Positions 43,726 through 52,896 are shown, counted from the first letter of the stretch. The stretch is 64,000 nucleotides of DNA from Sphingomonas pseudosanguinis (GCF_014196255.1 NZ_JACIDH010000001.1:186001-250000); one strand, 5' to 3'. Made by a program: numbers and translations. The notes: a model not told the origin generated them from the sequence alone.

Positions 43726-45450
43726 TCAGACCTGCGCGGCTTCAGGTTCATCACCTGCACGCCTCAGTCGACGCTCTTTCCAAGAGGACTGGAAGGAGGG
43801 GCCGCTCGAGTCGGGTGGCGACGAGGGTCGGCGTACGAAGATGGGCACCGGCGCAGGCAGTTCGGGTCCGATTACGATCGCCTCTCCCGGCGCGAGCATC
43901 GGTACGAACTGTGCAGCCCCGCGGTCGAGATCCCCACAAGCGCGCTCCACCGTCTCGCGGTCTTGGTCGTTGGTGAGGCGATGGACAATCAGGGTGCCGA
44001 GCTGGCTCAGCACGTCAGCGGGTACGTCGCGCGGTCGTTGCGTGGCCAGCACGCAGGTCAGTCCGTACTTCCGGCCCTCCTTCGCGATGATGCCGAACGC
44101 ATCGAGCTTGACCGATGCGTAGTCGTCTCCGACCGTTCGGCCGAGAAACTGATGCGCCTCGTCCAGAAAGACGACCAGCGGTGCCGCCCTGAATGTTCCT
44201 GATCGAGCCTCCGTCAAAAGGAACCGACCGATGACATTCAGGAGGATTTCACGGGTACCGTGTTCGAAGCGCACGTCTCGGAACGAGACCACGGCGACGT
44301 CGCTGGCATCGTCGGCGACGAAGGCGCGGATCGCCTCCACGAGGGAGAGACCCTCGCGCCCGAACACGCATCTGAGTTCATGCGATGCCGTCAGCGTGTT
44401 GATCCTGGCTACGAGCGTCTCGCAGAACGCGATGCTGCCCTGATCGGCGTTGCCGAAACGGCCCATGTCTCCGGTGAGGAAAACGCACTCCGCCCGCACC
44501 TGGTCGGCCAGACGCTCAATGTCGAATTCGCACCCCGGAGCCTGAAGGGCGGCCGCGTGCTGGCGCACGGCGTTGAAGAAGGCTGCGCGGGATTGTCCCC
44601 GCTTCATGATCACGCCTTCCTGCACCACGACGCCTTCGGGTGGACCGGCCTGCATCGCACTGACGAGCTTCAGACTCCGGATGGCCTCGCGCAACTTGGG
44701 ACCCTGGCTCTGTCCCGAGGGACGGAACAGAGAGAAGAGATCGTCCTCCGTCATGTGACGATACGGGAAGTGCACCTGCTCCTGATGCTCCTGGGCGGCA
44801 TCGAACGTGAAGACGGTGTCGACGCATGCCATGCCGCTGAACTCGCCAGTGGGATCGAGCACGATCGCCTTTCCGCCGGCGCTCTTGATCTGCTCGACCA
44901 GCGTCGCGACCGTCCAGCTCTTTCCGCCGCCCGTCGCACCGAAGACACCGCAGTGGCGACCGAACAGCCGGTCCGGAGGCAGGCACACGTCGACGCCGTC
45001 GGCGGTGTCGATCCTGCCGATGCTGAGCGTGAGATCGTCGGAGCCCGCCACCGCGTTGCGGATAAGGGTGGCCAGCAGACGCGGTTCGGCAAGATACACG
45101 CCGTCTCCGATCCGAGGAAACTGGACCAGACCGCGCTTGAGCCGATTGGATCCTTGCTCGACCGCTGCAAGGAGCTGGATGCGGCCGATCGGGTTGATCG
45201 CGCCTGCGTCGCCGACCTTAGGTTCGACCGTCAACCGTTCACCGTCGGGCAACCTGGTTTCTACGATCCTTCCAAGGACGTAGGAGCGTTCGCAGTCCAC
45301 GAACACGAAGTCGCCCACGGCGCCCAGCGAGGTGCCGCGCCGCTCTCGTCCAAGAGACGCGTTGGGAAGATTGACGTTAACGTGGGCGGCCGTGACCTGC
45401 GTCACCGTACCGACGTAGCGGTCGGCATCGATCGGATTCACCTGGGTCAT
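43726..45450 (-). CDS. HerA-like ATPase of a SIR2-HerA system
   Basis: A 574-residue HerA/FtsK-type hexameric translocase. The N-terminus is a small beta-barrel (RYVGTVTQVTAAHVNVNLPN); Walker A GATGGGKSW lies near residue 171, Walker B VVFLDEAHQF near 426, followed by CVLATQRPRDVPADVLSQLG and HRLTNDQDRE, diagnostic of HerA/DUF87 proteins. It overlaps the SIR2 gene by 4 bp (ATGA). SIR2-HerA pairs (also called Nezha) assemble into large complexes that degrade NAD+ and DNA on infection. The last ~50 residues are Arg/Ser/Pro-rich and probably disordered. Confidence 0.85.
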   Translation of the reverse strand: MTQVNPIDADRYVGTVTQVTAAHVNVNLPNASLGRERRGTSLGAVGDFVFVDCERSYVLGRIVETRLPDGERLTVEPKVGDAGAINPIGRIQLLAAVEQGSNRLKRGLVQFPRIGDGVYLAEPRLLATLIRNAVAGSDDLTLSIGRIDTADGVDVCLPPDRLFGRHCGVFGATGGGKSWTVATLVEQIKSAGGKAIVLDPTGEFSGMACVDTVFTFDAAQEHQEQVHFPYRHMTEDDLFSLFRPSGQSQGPKLREAIRSLKLVSAMQAGPPEGVVVQEGVIMKRGQSRAAFFNAVRQHAAALQAPGCEFDIERLADQVRAECVFLTGDMGRFGNADQGSIAFCETLVARINTLTASHELRCVFGREGLSLVEAIRAFVADDASDVAVVSFRDVRFEHGTREILLNVIGRFLLTEARSGTFRAAPLVVFLDEAHQFLGRTVGDDYASVKLDAFGIIAKEGRKYGLTCVLATQRPRDVPADVLSQLGTLIVHRLTNDQDRETVERACGDLDRGAAQFVPMLAPGEAIVIGPELPAPVPIFVRRPSSPPDSSGPSFQSSWKERRLRRAGDEPEAAQV

Positions 45451-46718
45451 GCCACGCCCTCGGCAGCGTCCCGCAGGCTTCTCATCCTCTGGACATGACG
45501 CTCACGATCGGTCTCCCCCACCAGATCGGGAAGCGCGACGGCGACGTCTTGGAACCGGCCGTTCATGAGATGGACCCGGGCATCACCTGAATCCGCCAGC
45601 CGCTTGAAGCCGGCGAGGAACCTGTTGGCGGGAGGCTGCAGGCCTTCGATCTCATACTCCCCCGCGTCAAGCCGATCCGATGATATGAACGCCGGGTCGC
45701 AGACGACGACCCTGAGCGACATGTTGGACTCCACCGCCGACATGATGGGGCTGCTGATGTGATCGTCGTTGAAGCCAAAGCCGGACACGAGCAGCGCGGT
45801 GTCGGGTTCGCGCAGGGCGGCTTGGAAGGCGGAGAGCATGTCCAGATAGGGAGCGTCGAAGCTCTCCTGATACTTGCTCGAGCGGGGGTATATGAGGACC
45901 GGCGTGCCCTCGGACGCTCGGGTCCGTAGGATCTCGCCTCCTACGCGTCGCCAGTCGAGTGAGCCGTGCAGCTTGTAGAACTGCATGACGTTCTGGATGT
46001 AGTCAGGACTGTCGCGCCCCATGTCGCGGCGGACGACGTCGAGTCCGAAGTTGGTGCGATCGTACGTCTGATCCAGATGATGGGAGAAGCCGTCGATCAG
46101 CACGAAGCGGGATCTGCGGGCGGCCTCCTCGAAGCAGAGGTCGTAGTTGGTCGTGAACAGCTTGGCCCGGGGTTTGCGTACCCCGCGCCGCCCGATTTTC
46201 TGGATGAGGGCGCCATGCGCATCGAGCCGGGTGTCGACATCCACGAAGTCAACGCGGTGGAGGATCGCATCCTCGGCCCTGCGTGCGAAAGTCGCCATCC
46301 GGTTGTACTCGGGATCGCCGAAATTGCCGGTGTGCAGCTCGAGATAGAGCTTGCACAGCGTGAGCAGCTTTTCGATGTTCCCCGCGACCCGCGCCTCACC
46401 AAAGGTTGCGACCACCGCATTGAACTCCGGCATGCCGACAGCTTGCTGCACGGCGGTCCAGACGTCGCCCATTCCGGCGGGCGTCGGTCGTCCTGGTGCA
46501 TTGCTGGCTGCGAACGACGATCCGGTGCCGGTCAGGACGACGACGTTGGTCGCATTCAGGACATTGAGGAGGATGCTTCCGATCTCGCTGGATGCGCCCT
46601 TCCTGGCTACGGCATCTAAATCTTCCGGTACCTCCTCAACGGCCGTACGCCAACCACCGCGAGGCATGTACAGTCGGATGTTCGACATGCTTGCTGCGCG
46701 ATCATCCCAGTATGGCAT
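45447..46718 (-). CDS. SIR2-family NADase-like defence protein
   Basis: A 423-residue protein with a SIR2-like Rossmann domain: NVVVLTGTGSSFAAS near residue 57-71 (nucleotide loop, GTGSS in place of GAGxS), LFTTNYDLCFEEAARR (TTNYD motif), KLHGSLDW (catalytic-site His) and LLVSGFGFNDDHI. In defence contexts this domain depletes NAD+ instead of deacetylating proteins. ATG 46718 has a strong GGAGGGG site. It is the first gene of the SIR2-HerA operon and the last island gene before the tRNA. Confidence 0.86.
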   Translation of the reverse strand: MPYWDDRAASMSNIRLYMPRGGWRTAVEEVPEDLDAVARKGASSEIGSILLNVLNATNVVVLTGTGSSFAASNAPGRPTPAGMGDVWTAVQQAVGMPEFNAVVATFGEARVAGNIEKLLTLCKLYLELHTGNFGDPEYNRMATFARRAEDAILHRVDFVDVDTRLDAHGALIQKIGRRGVRKPRAKLFTTNYDLCFEEAARRSRFVLIDGFSHHLDQTYDRTNFGLDVVRRDMGRDSPDYIQNVMQFYKLHGSLDWRRVGGEILRTRASEGTPVLIYPRSSKYQESFDAPYLDMLSAFQAALREPDTALLVSGFGFNDDHISSPIMSAVESNMSLRVVVCDPAFISSDRLDAGEYEIEGLQPPANRFLAGFKRLADSGDARVHLMNGRFQDVAVALPDLVGETDRERHVQRMRSLRDAAEGVA

Positions 46719-47158
46719 TGCCCCTCCTTTTCGATGGAGAGCGTATCGTAACGGAAGGTCCTGTCGTGGCGAGTAAATATCTCAACGCATGGGTAATTAC
46801 GCGGGGCCAGCTTTTCAGCCTATGAACGTTCAGAAGCCGGCAGAGGAGCTCGGCCCGCTGCCGATATTCCGTTTTCTGCTTTGCAGACGATCCGGTCTGT
46901 TCCGAGCATTTGTCGGGAAGTTCGTTATCCAGCGATGACGCCGAGGCTCCTTGAGTCGCTGGCGCCACAGTGGATCTGCTTCAGAGAGTACCGCGAGCGA
47001 AAGAATCGCCGGGCATATCCAGACGGCCGTCTTCGCAGTGTTGCGCCTATTTTAGGCTGTTGGAGCTCCCATTGGGTGCTCAAGAAGCTGCACCAGGGGC
47101 ATAATAAGGCTATACTAAGGGCAGGGTTAGCTAGCGCCAACATCGATATAGGGAAAAA
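46719..47158. other. Non-coding stretch between the SIR2 gene and tRNA-Phe; probable island end
   Basis: About 440 bp without a convincing gene. It lies directly at the 3' side of tRNA-Phe, where integrating islands normally leave their attachment site. No integrase gene or clear direct repeat of the tRNA 3' end was found here or near 11.8 kb by eye. Confidence 0.45.
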
Positions 47159-47234
47159 TGGTGCCCAAGGGCGGGATCGAACCACCGACACTGCGATTTT
47201 CAGTCGCATGCTCTACCAACTGAGCTACTTGGGC
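47159..47234 (-). tRNA. tRNA-Phe (GAA)
   Basis: The minus strand folds as a 76-nt tRNA: acceptor stem GCCCAAG/CTTGGGC, D-arm GCTC...GAGC, anticodon stem TGCGA/TCGCA with loop CTGAAAA (anticodon GAA), T-arm with TTCGATC and an encoded 3' CCA. It follows yacG on the same strand and faces the accessory island with its 3' end. Confidence 0.97.
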
Positions 47235-47265
47235 CCACACCGCGATTGCGATTGGAGGCGTGCCT

Positions 47266-47433
47266 TTACGGGTGGCTTTCGCCGCTGTCCAGCCCCTCTT
47301 CGTCATTTTCTTTGACTGGGATGCGATAACCTTCGCCCAGCCATTGCAGCAGGTCGCGGTCCTTGCATCCGCGCGAGCAGAAGGGCGCGTGCTCGGCGGC
47401 GGTCGGTTTGTCGCAGATGGGGCAGGTGGTCAT
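47266..47433 (-). CDS. yacG: DNA gyrase inhibitor YacG (zinc-binding)
   Basis: A 55-residue protein starting TTCPICDKPT and containing FCSRGCKDRDLLQWLGEGYRIP: the two Cys pairs (CPIC and CSRGC) of the YacG zinc finger, which in E. coli binds GyrB and inhibits gyrase. ATG 47433 overlaps the stop of the RNase gene by 4 bp. It lies just before tRNA-Phe in the infA-maf-RNase-yacG order common in Alphaproteobacteria. Confidence 0.9.
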   Translation of the reverse strand: MTTCPICDKPTAAEHAPFCSRGCKDRDLLQWLGEGYRIPVKENDEEGLDSGESHP

Positions 47434-48380
47434 GCGCGTTCCAGTTGCAGCGGGCGGCCCGTGCGGCGGGCGAGTTCGTCGCGCCAGTCGGGGTTGGCCA
47501 TCAATCGATCATAGAGGGTGGCGGAGAGCCGGTGCACGGGCGCGGGGCCGGGCGGCTCGCGCTCCCACTGGCGCAGCAGCGCGCGGGCGCGGGCGCCGAT
47601 CGGGTCGATGCCCAGTCGCTCGGGGATCGACGCACGCGGGCGCGGGCGGACGATCTGGAGGAAACCGAAGCCGTTGACCGCCGTCCGCTCGAAGGGAAGG
47701 GGGAGCGCGGCGTCCAGCGCCTCCGCCACCGCCTGGCGCGGGCCCTTGCCCTCCAGCGTGGGGAAGTCGATGCCGATCGACCCGCCAATGCCGTGGCGCA
47801 GGATCGCCTCCGCCACCGCGCGGGCAGCGGCGATCGACAGCGGCTCGTGCGGGGGCGAGCCGTCGACGTCGAACAAGGTCATCGCCGGGGTCGGCGTCAT
47901 GCGCAGCACGCCCGCGCCGAAGCCGATCTCGCCCGTCACCGCCTCGTCGAGCAGTTCGGACCAGCCCGCCGCTTCCAGATCGTCGGGCTGATGGGCCAGG
48001 AGTTCGCGGACCGGAAAGCCGGTCGCGGCGATTCGCATGCGCAGATCGGGGCCGGGGGCGGGGAGGGCATCTTCGGGGGCGACCTGCGCCTTGGGCAGCT
48101 TGGATCGGCCGCGTTCGGGAATCGCCTCGCGGGTGACGATGACGGTCAGTGCCGACCCTTGCGTCATCCCCTTGGGCACCGGCGCCAGCAGCACGTCGCC
48201 GCCCTGCGCCAACGTCACCCGGCCCTGTCGACCGGGAAGCAGTTCGACCAGCCGCCCCTCGGCCACGGTGCCGACCGTGAGCGTGCCGGTCAGCTCGATC
48301 GCGGCTTGGACAATCCGGCCGTCCTCGACCAGCGCGGCGCGCGTCTCGCCGATCCCGGCCTCATAGAGCCATTCAGACAA
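47430..48380 (-). CDS. Ribonuclease E/G family protein
   Basis: A 316-residue protein, much shorter than RNase E and closer to a reduced RNase G. It starts [22 protein letters not shown] (the usual N-terminal strand of RNase E/G), continues with an S1-like part (AEGRLVELLPGRQGRVTLAQ) and has MTLFDVDGSPPHE and IGIDFPTLEG, catalytic-domain blocks in which the acidic metal ligands sit. Its end overlaps yacG and its start overlaps maf. Likely cytosolic RNA processing; whether it is active is uncertain given its small size. Confidence 0.8.
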   Translation of the reverse strand: MSEWLYEAGIGETRAALVEDGRIVQAAIELTGTLTVGTVAEGRLVELLPGRQGRVTLAQGGDVLLAPVPKGMTQGSALTVIVTREAIPERGRSKLPKAQVAPEDALPAPGPDLRMRIAATGFPVRELLAHQPDDLEAAGWSELLDEAVTGEIGFGAGVLRMTPTPAMTLFDVDGSPPHEPLSIAAARAVAEAILRHGIGGSIGIDFPTLEGKGPRQAVAEALDAALPLPFERTAVNGFGFLQIVRPRPRASIPERLGIDPIGARARALLRQWEREPPGPAPVHRLSATLYDRLMANPDWRDELARRTGRPLQLERA

Positions 48381-48960
48381 GCGGCAGTCCGGCGGACTTC
48401 AACAGGGCGCGGGTCTCGAACAACGGCAGGCCGACCACGCCCGAATGGCTGCCTTGCAGGAAGCGGACGAACGCCTCGGCGCGGCCCTGGATGGCATAGC
48501 CTCCGGCCTTGCCCAGCCCTTCGCCGCACGCGATGTACGCGTCGATTTCGTCGTCGGAGAGGGGCTTGAACGCGACGATCGTGTCGGCCAGCCGGGTGCG
48601 GACCGTGCCGCCCGCATCGATGACGCACACCGCCGACAGCGCATGATGCCGCCGCCCGGACATCAGGCGCAGCAGCTTGCGCTGCACCTCTTTGGTCTCG
48701 GCGGGGGGCAGGATACGGCGGCCCAGCGCGATGGTGGTGTCGCCCGCGACGACGATCTCACCCTCGGCACGGTCAACCGCGTGCGCCTTTTCCACCGCCA
48801 ACCGCAGCGCATAACTACGGGGCAGCTCGGCGGGACGCGGCGCTTCGTCGATGTCGGGCGAGGCCACGCGGTCGGGCACGACTCCCAGCCGCGCCAGCAG
48901 ATCGCGGCGGCGCGGGGAGGAGGATGCAAGGACGATCGGCATAGGGGGCCGGTCGGTCAC
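48373..48960 (-). CDS. maf: Maf-family nucleoside triphosphate pyrophosphatase
   Basis: A Maf/YceF-type protein of about 195 residues from GTG 48960, which overlaps the infA stop (GTGA); ATG 48942 is the alternative. It begins [20 protein letters not shown], has [11 protein letters not shown] (catalytic Asp) and ends with the [27 protein letters not shown] block. Such enzymes remove non-canonical nucleotides such as dTTP/UTP analogues or m7GTP. Confidence 0.88.
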
Positions 48961-49175
48961 TTGAAGCGGTAGGTGATCCGGCCCTTGGTCAGGTCGTACG
49001 GCGTCAGCTCGACGAGCACTTCGTCGCCGACCAGCACGCGGATGCGGTTCTTGCGCATCTTGCCCGCCGTGTGCCCCAGGATCTCGTGATCATTCTCGAG
49101 CTGGACGCGGAACATCGCATTGGGGAGGAGTTCCACCACGCGGCCGCGCATCTCGAGCAGTTCTTCCTTGGCCAA
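48957..49175 (-). CDS. infA: Translation initiation factor IF-1
   Basis: A 72-residue S1-fold protein with the standard IF-1 sequence: [39 protein letters not shown] and [17 protein letters not shown]. It binds the A site of the 30S subunit during initiation. First gene of the infA-maf-RNase-yacG-tRNA string. Confidence 0.97.
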
Positions 49176-49313
49176 AAAATACCTCGGTTCGTCGTGTTAT
49201 AGGGTATGTCGAAGAGGCGCCGCCATAGCCGCAATGGCCTCAAAAGGAAAGGCGCGCCGAATCAGTCCCGGATATGGGGGTGGGTTAGGCGTGGGGCAAG
49301 GTTGTTTGGCCCC

Positions 49314-49455
49314 TAATTCCTCCCCTGTAAGGGGAGGGGGACCAGCGAAGCTGGTGGAGGGGTATCAGCCGTGGTGAGTGAGGTCTTTCCTCGCCTACCG
49401 GGACACCCCTCCGTCAGGCCTTCGGCCTGCCACCTTCCCTTGCAGGGGAGGAATT
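49314..49455. repeat. Imperfect palindromic repeat (family A, copy 1)
   Basis: The outer ends AATTCCTCCCCTGTAAGGGG and CCCCTTGCAGGGGAGGAATT are near-perfect complements; inner parts AGCGAAGCTGGTGGAGGGGT and ACCCCTCCGTCAGGCC also pair partly. It lies between the S9 peptidase stop and the infA start. A second copy lies at 55486-55620. A mobile REPIN/MITE-like element is likely. Confidence 0.8.
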
Positions 49456-49462
49456 GGCGCCC

Positions 49463-51442
49463 TTACGCCGGATTATACTTGGCCAGGAACGCCGCCATCG
49501 CCTTCAGGAATTCCAGCCGGTCCTCGCCGCGGGTGAAGTGGTGGTCGGCCAGCGGCTGTTCGATATAGTTCACCGGCTTGCCCGCCGCCTTCAGCGCGGC
49601 GACCATCATGCGCGACTGGTTGACGGGCACGCGCTTGTCCTCCTTGCCATGGACGATCAGCAGCGGGATCGTCATGTCGGCGGCACCGAAACGGGGCGAG
49701 ACGGCGCGGTAATCCGGGGCCTGTTTGTGCAGCCAGTCGGCACGCGTCTTGCTGAACAGGAAGCGCGAGTCGTAGCGCTTCATCGCCTGCAGATCGGACA
49801 CGCCGGCATAGGAGATGGCGCAGCGATACAGCGCCCCGTCGCGCTGCGCCGCGCGCATCGCGGCATAACCGCCATAGGACGCGCCGACCATGCACACCCG
49901 CTTGGGGTCGGCGATCCCTTCCTTGGCCAGATAGGTGACGGCGTCGTTCAGGTCGTCCTGCATCTTCAGGCCCCATTCGCCCTCGCCCTTCCTGGCGAAG
50001 TCGGTGCCATAGCCCGACGAGCCGCGATAATTGGGCTGGATCACCGCATAGCCCAGCTCGGCGAGATACTGGGTCCACCAGTCCCAGCTTTCCGAATCGC
50101 GCGCGAACGGCCCGCCATGCGGCAGCACGATCAGCGGCAGATTCTTGTCGCTGCGACCGCGCGGCAGGGTCAGCACCGACTCGATCTTGGTGCCGTCGCG
50201 CGCCGTATAGGTGACGCTGCGCACCGGCGACAGGCGCCGTCCGCGCAGTTGCGGGTTGTTCCAGGTCAGGAACTGCATGTTCCCATAGGCGATGTCCCAG
50301 TAATAGAGCGCCCCCGCCTGGGAGGGGCCGCCGACCTCGACCAGGAAGCGGTCGCGCGCCTTGTCCCAGGACGTGATCTCGGCACGGCGCGGGGTGACGG
50401 CCTTGTCGATCAGGTCCTGCAATTCCTTGATCCGGGGATCGGTCCAGGCATCGTGATAGCGCTGGTCGGTATAGCGGATGGCGGCGATGTCGTTGCCATC
50501 GGCGTTGCGGATGACGCCGTCGATGTCATAGCCGGCCACGCTGCTCAGCTTGCGGCCCAGCTTCAGGTCGGGGAGCGTTACCTCGTAGAGCGCGTCATAG
50601 CCGTCGCTGTCGTCGATCGCGAGCGCGGTGCCGTCGGCGCGGAAGATGCTGGGGATCAGCACCGATTCGTCCTTGCGACCATTGGCACGCGCGATGGTGC
50701 GGAAGGATTCGGCATTTGTCTGACGATAGAGGATGCTCTTCTGCCGCGTCTCGTCGCTGTAGCGCACACCCATGCGCAGCTGGCCCTGGCCGTCCGCATA
50801 CCAGTCCCACACATCGGTCTGGCCGCTGGCGATGCGCTTGACCCGTCCGGTCGAGACATCCGCCTCATAGACCGACGGATAGACGTCGGACATGTTGTAG
50901 ATGCCGGTCTGCTTGGCGAACAGGATACGCGGGGTGCCGTCATGCGCGGTCCACAGCACCTCATCGGCGCGGAAGCCCGAATTCTCCCAGTCGATCCGCA
51001 CCATCTTGGTCATGTCGGCGCGGATGCCGATCAGGCGGGTGACATAATATTCCTCGCCCTGGATCACGTCCTGGCTGCCCAGCCCGACGACCAGCCATTC
51101 GTCATTGACCCAGCGCCACCAGTTGACGTCGACCTTGTCGCTGAGCGCGGCGAGCGCGGGTTTGCCATGGTCCTTGACCAGCGGCGCGACCATCAGGAAC
51201 TGCTTGCCGTTGAGCGCGCGCTTGGCGGCGATGCGGGTGCCGTCGGGCGACAGCGCGGGGCTTTCGAACTCGGGCAGCAGCGCGAAGGCCTCGACCGGAA
51301 CGGGGCCGGCGGCCGCCGGTGCGGGCGCGGGCGTGTCGGTCGCAGGCGGCGGCGCGGCCTTGTCCTGCGTCATCGCGGTCAGGCTCATCAGGGCGAGCGC
51401 CGTCACCGACGCGCCCAGCATCTTCATCACACCCTTGGTCAC
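49463..51442 (-). CDS. S9 family prolyl oligopeptidase-like serine peptidase
   Basis: A 659-residue exported peptidase. The signal peptide (about 1-23) is followed by a Pro/Ala-rich linker, a beta-propeller-like region (about 60-390) and an alpha/beta-hydrolase domain with GASYGGYAAM (catalytic Ser near 520), an Asp in VHGKEDKRVP and a His in LADHHFTRGE. Sphingomonads carry many such dipeptidyl-peptidase/acylaminoacyl-peptidase enzymes for periplasmic peptide use. Transcribed alone. Confidence 0.87.
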   Translation of the reverse strand: MTKGVMKMLGASVTALALMSLTAMTQDKAAPPPATDTPAPAPAAAGPVPVEAFALLPEFESPALSPDGTRIAAKRALNGKQFLMVAPLVKDHGKPALAALSDKVDVNWWRWVNDEWLVVGLGSQDVIQGEEYYVTRLIGIRADMTKMVRIDWENSGFRADEVLWTAHDGTPRILFAKQTGIYNMSDVYPSVYEADVSTGRVKRIASGQTDVWDWYADGQGQLRMGVRYSDETRQKSILYRQTNAESFRTIARANGRKDESVLIPSIFRADGTALAIDDSDGYDALYEVTLPDLKLGRKLSSVAGYDIDGVIRNADGNDIAAIRYTDQRYHDAWTDPRIKELQDLIDKAVTPRRAEITSWDKARDRFLVEVGGPSQAGALYYWDIAYGNMQFLTWNNPQLRGRRLSPVRSVTYTARDGTKIESVLTLPRGRSDKNLPLIVLPHGGPFARDSESWDWWTQYLAELGYAVIQPNYRGSSGYGTDFARKGEGEWGLKMQDDLNDAVTYLAKEGIADPKRVCMVGASYGGYAAMRAAQRDGALYRCAISYAGVSDLQAMKRYDSRFLFSKTRADWLHKQAPDYRAVSPRFGAADMTIPLLIVHGKEDKRVPVNQSRMMVAALKAAGKPVNYIEQPLADHHFTRGEDRLEFLKAMAAFLAKYNPA

Positions 51443-51524
51443 GCAATCCCCCCTTGGCCGGACGCTCTCCCCTATGTCCGGCTGATGCAGATTAGCACCG
51501 GGCGGCGGCGGCGAGAAAGCAAAT

Positions 51525-52430
51525 TCAGCGTGGGGCTGCGTGCTCGAAGCCCAGGCGCGGTGGCAGGGGGATCGGGCCGGCGGTGTCGAACAGGCTCAGG
51601 CCCGCACCGGCATCGAACCGGCCGACCCGCGTGGCGGCGACCGGCGGCGTAACGTCGGGCGGCAGCGCGAAGAGGAGTTCGTAATCATCCCCAGCGGTCG
51701 CGGCGGCCAGCCGTGCCGCCCGGTCCTCTCCGCCAAGCGCGCGCGCGGCGGGGGAGAGGCGCACGGCATCGAGATCGATGGTGACGGCCAGACCGCTGGC
51801 CTGCGCCATGCGGGCGGCGTCGATCAGCAGACCGTCCGAGACATCCATCATCGCATGGACGACGGGTGCCAGCGCGCGACCCTCCGTCAGCCGGGGCTGG
51901 GGGCGGCGATAGGCGTCGCGCAAGGCCTCGGGGCCGGTGCCGCCCATGGCGATGGCCAGTCCCAGCCCGGCATCGCCGATCGTACCCGTCACCCAAAGCG
52001 CATCGCCGGCCCGCGCCCCGCTGCGCACCGGGGCGGCGGCTTCGCGGCCAAAGGCGGTGAGCGTCAGCACGCGGGGACCCCGCAACGACACCGTGTCGCC
52101 GCCGATCAGCCGCGCGTCGAAGCGGGCAAGGGCGAGCGACAGCCCGTCGAGAAAGGCATGGTCCCAGGCGGAATCGCCCAGCGGATAGTTGAGCAGCACC
52201 CCCTCGACCAACGCCCCCTTGGCGGCAAGGTCGGAGAGGTTGGTGGCGACCAGCTTCCACGCGACATCGCCGGGCGGGTCCTGGGGCAGGAAATGCACCC
52301 CCTCGACCAGCGTGTCGGTGGTGACGACCAGCGGCCCGGCATCGATCACCGCGCTGTCGTCCATCAGGCCATGCGCGCCGGGATGCAGCGGCATCCGGCG
52401 CAATGCGGCGATGAACTCCGCCTCGGTCAT
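51525..52430 (-). CDS. thiL: Thiamine-monophosphate kinase
   Basis: A 301-residue protein with ThiL features: MDDSAVIDAGPLVVTTDTLVEGVHF, the metal and phosphate region, LIGGDTVS, MMDVSDGLLIDA and ATAGDDYELLFAL. It phosphorylates thiamine monophosphate to the diphosphate. ATG 52430 (MTEAEF) lies 10 bp after nusB; an upstream extension overlaps nusB and is unlikely. The nusB-thiL pairing is common in Proteobacteria. Confidence 0.92.
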   Translation of the reverse strand: MTEAEFIAALRRMPLHPGAHGLMDDSAVIDAGPLVVTTDTLVEGVHFLPQDPPGDVAWKLVATNLSDLAAKGALVEGVLLNYPLGDSAWDHAFLDGLSLALARFDARLIGGDTVSLRGPRVLTLTAFGREAAAPVRSGARAGDALWVTGTIGDAGLGLAIAMGGTGPEALRDAYRRPQPRLTEGRALAPVVHAMMDVSDGLLIDAARMAQASGLAVTIDLDAVRLSPAARALGGEDRAARLAAATAGDDYELLFALPPDVTPPVAATRVGRFDAGAGLSLFDTAGPIPLPPRLGFEHAAPR

Positions 52431-52440
52431 CGGGAAAGGA

Positions 52441-52896
52441 TCAGGTGCGCGCGACCTTGGCGATCGCGTCGAGCAGGCCGTTGACGAAGCCCGATTCGCG
52501 CTTTTCGTAAAAAGCGTGGGCGACATCGACATATTCGCTGATCACCGCACCGACCGGCACGTCATGCCGCGCGATCAGTTCATAGGTGCCGGCGCGCAGG
52601 ATCGCCTTCATCGGCTTGTCGAGCCGGTTCAGCGTCCAGCCCTTGGCCAGCTTGCCCTCGATCATCACGTCGATCTCGCCCAGGCGCGCCTGCACGCCCT
52701 TCACGATGTCGTCGAAGAAATCGATATCGGCATCGGCATATTCGACATCCTCGATCGTCGCGCCGATGCGGTGATTGTGGAATTCGTGGAGCAGCGTGGC
52801 CAGCGGCGTCTGTTCCATGTCATGCTGGTAAAGCGCCTGAACGGCGGCAAGGCGCGCGGCGGCGCGCGCCTGGGTACGGGCGGTGGGACGAGTCAT
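52441..52896 (-). CDS. nusB: Transcription antitermination factor NusB
   Basis: A 151-residue helical RNA-binding protein with NusB signatures: RLAAVQALYQHDME, LDKPMKAILRAGTYEL and VISEYVDVAHAFYEKRESGFVNGLLD. ATG 52896 (MTRPTART) is used because AAAGG precedes it; the longer frame upstream is not NusB-like. It works with NusE in rRNA antitermination. Confidence 0.94.
   Translation of the reverse strand: MTRPTARTQARAAARLAAVQALYQHDMEQTPLATLLHEFHNHRIGATIEDVEYADADIDFFDDIVKGVQARLGEIDVMIEGKLAKGWTLNRLDKPMKAILRAGTYELIARHDVPVGAVISEYVDVAHAFYEKRESGFVNGLLDAIAKVART

Noticed and set aside
45447..46718. Protein deacetylase CobB
   Set aside because: The protein is longer, has a SIR2-like loop of the defence type and is coupled to HerA.
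46881..47315. Open frame running through tRNA-Phe
   Set aside because: It overlaps the tRNA gene and has no ribosome site; composition is not protein-like.
49454..51652. Plus-strand open frame of over 700 codons
   Set aside because: It is antisense to the S9 peptidase with its catalytic GASYGGYAA motif; its own translation has no domain.
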